Shown here: positions 62,993 to 64,000 of the stretch, in pieces
How the letters are laid out: each line of letters starts with the position of its first letter
Position numbering within the stretch: position 1 is the first letter of the stretch
DNA from: Serinus canaria
Taxonomy: Eukaryota > Chordata > Aves > Passeriformes > Fringillidae
Length of the DNA stretch: 64,000 nt
Direction of reading: 5' to 3'
NCBI RefSeq assembly: GCF_022539315.1
Contig: NC_066317.1
Coordinates: 48,774,435-48,838,434, forward strand
Notes under the pieces: generated by a model
Seen by the model: the letters and a program-made list of their open reading frames with translations, nothing else
The model's database searches: none
What the model was told of the DNA's origin: nothing
Position numbers and translations under genes: made by a program

Positions 62993-64000
62993 GTAGGAGC
63001 TATCAAATTTAATTTAGATGTCTTGGTGGAGTTTGCAGGAAAATAGTTTTCATTTATTGTAGGTGTCACTGTTGTAACTTGGTGCTTTGAATCTCCTGGG
63101 CATCTTTTAAGGGTTTGAATTATGGTAAGACTGTAAGTTCCTTCCTTACATGTGGAAAAAGGTACCTGGCAAAGTGTAAATTAAACAGATGAAGGACCTG
63201 AGGTTCTCTAATGCCCATTAAGGGGTGCAGGTATGCAGCAAAATCAGTTCTGTGCTTTCTCTTGTTTAACTTTGCTGGAAAATACAGAATGGAGGAATTC
63301 TGACACTTAGTGAGTGCAGACTTACTGATGTCAGCGTGGTGACCTAAGGATGTGTTTTATGGTTAAAATGATGGGTGGCATTGTTTAGGGGTTTATATTT
63401 CTCTCCCTTGTCTCTTGGTTTTTCTTATTATTGATCTGCTATGTAAGAATAGAATTTGGGGGTTTTTATCTGATTCAGTAACTATTTGTTGAGCACTGGC
63501 AGTTATTGGCAACATTAAAATGTACTTCTTAATCATACAGTATAAAGTACCCCATTTTGACAATTAAATAACAGTTGTAATTAGAAGGGAGAGCCTGCAC
63601 CTCCTTTTGAGGTCAGCTTTCAAAAGTTGTTTGCTGATTGAGAAGCTTAAGTGTCTCTTAAAGTCTACTTCATAGTATTTCTACTTTTATATAAGTGTAG
63701 ATCACAAATAGGATCTGAATTTAAAGTGACAATTTAAGAGTTGAGTGAGCGTGTATGTGTGTAATAGGCGAATCTACAGAAACCTGCCAATAAACAATGG
63801 GTACATATTTTTTAAACTCTCACATTTTTGAAATATTTTTAAAAGTAACAAGGGAAAACACCTCAACACAAGCACCAAAAGGAGAGCAAGCTTCAGTATT
63901 GCATGTTAATAGATTAAAAACAAGCGAACAAGAGTTAGGACTTAGTTTTCCTTTGGTGCATGAAAATGTTTTAAGCTGTGAAGCTTGGGTTTATTTTGCT
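62993..64000 (+). other. RFC1: RFC1 intron 9 (runs out of the window)
   Basis: The intron opens with GTAGGA after the codons for KKTE. No acceptor-plus-exon matching the next RFC1 segment was found before the window ends. Confidence 0.6.

Overview
The window is nuclear DNA from a vertebrate, most likely a bird. The evidence is split vertebrate genes with canonical GT/AG introns, CpG-island promoters, and a CR1 LINE 3' end of the kind that dominates avian genomes. The gene order UGDH-LIAS-RPL9-KLB-RFC1 matches human 4p14 as I know it from general knowledge, with all orientations flipped. I cannot name the species.

Layout. 1-860: last coding exon of UGDH (+) and its 3' UTR, which runs into a 75-bp triplication. 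861-6549: empty tail-to-tail spacer. 6659-14719: LIAS (-), all 11 coding exons, 383 aa. 14720-14846: compact divergent promoter with two perfect CRE palindromes, shared with RPL9. 14847-20020: RPL9 (+), 192 aa, with untranslated first and last exons. 20436-37348: KLB (-), 5 coding exons, 1006 aa. 37452-42450: gene-free spacer. 42460-43280: CpG island with the RFC1 (+) start. 42976 to the window end: the first 9 coding exons of RFC1 (345 codons); the BRCT and AAA+ parts lie outside.

The genes are neighbours by ancestry and not an operon. UGDH makes UDP-glucuronate, LIAS makes protein-bound lipoate in mitochondria, RPL9 is a 60S ribosomal protein, KLB is the FGF19/FGF21 co-receptor and RFC1 is the large subunit of the sliding-clamp loader. 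The only clear regulatory coupling is the LIAS/RPL9 bidirectional promoter.

I found no unknown multi-gene system. The points most worth checking are: a perfect 16-copy GGGAAC hexamer array with G-quadruplex spacing in LIAS intron 7; a conserved-looking KLB N-terminal leader that is out of frame with the rest of KLB; the triplication in the UGDH 3' UTR, which multiplies a miR-17-type seed site; and a short duplication that copies donor-like sequence beside the LIAS exon 5 splice donor. All exon borders were read by eye from splice signals, reading-frame continuity and remembered family sequences. No alignment was run.
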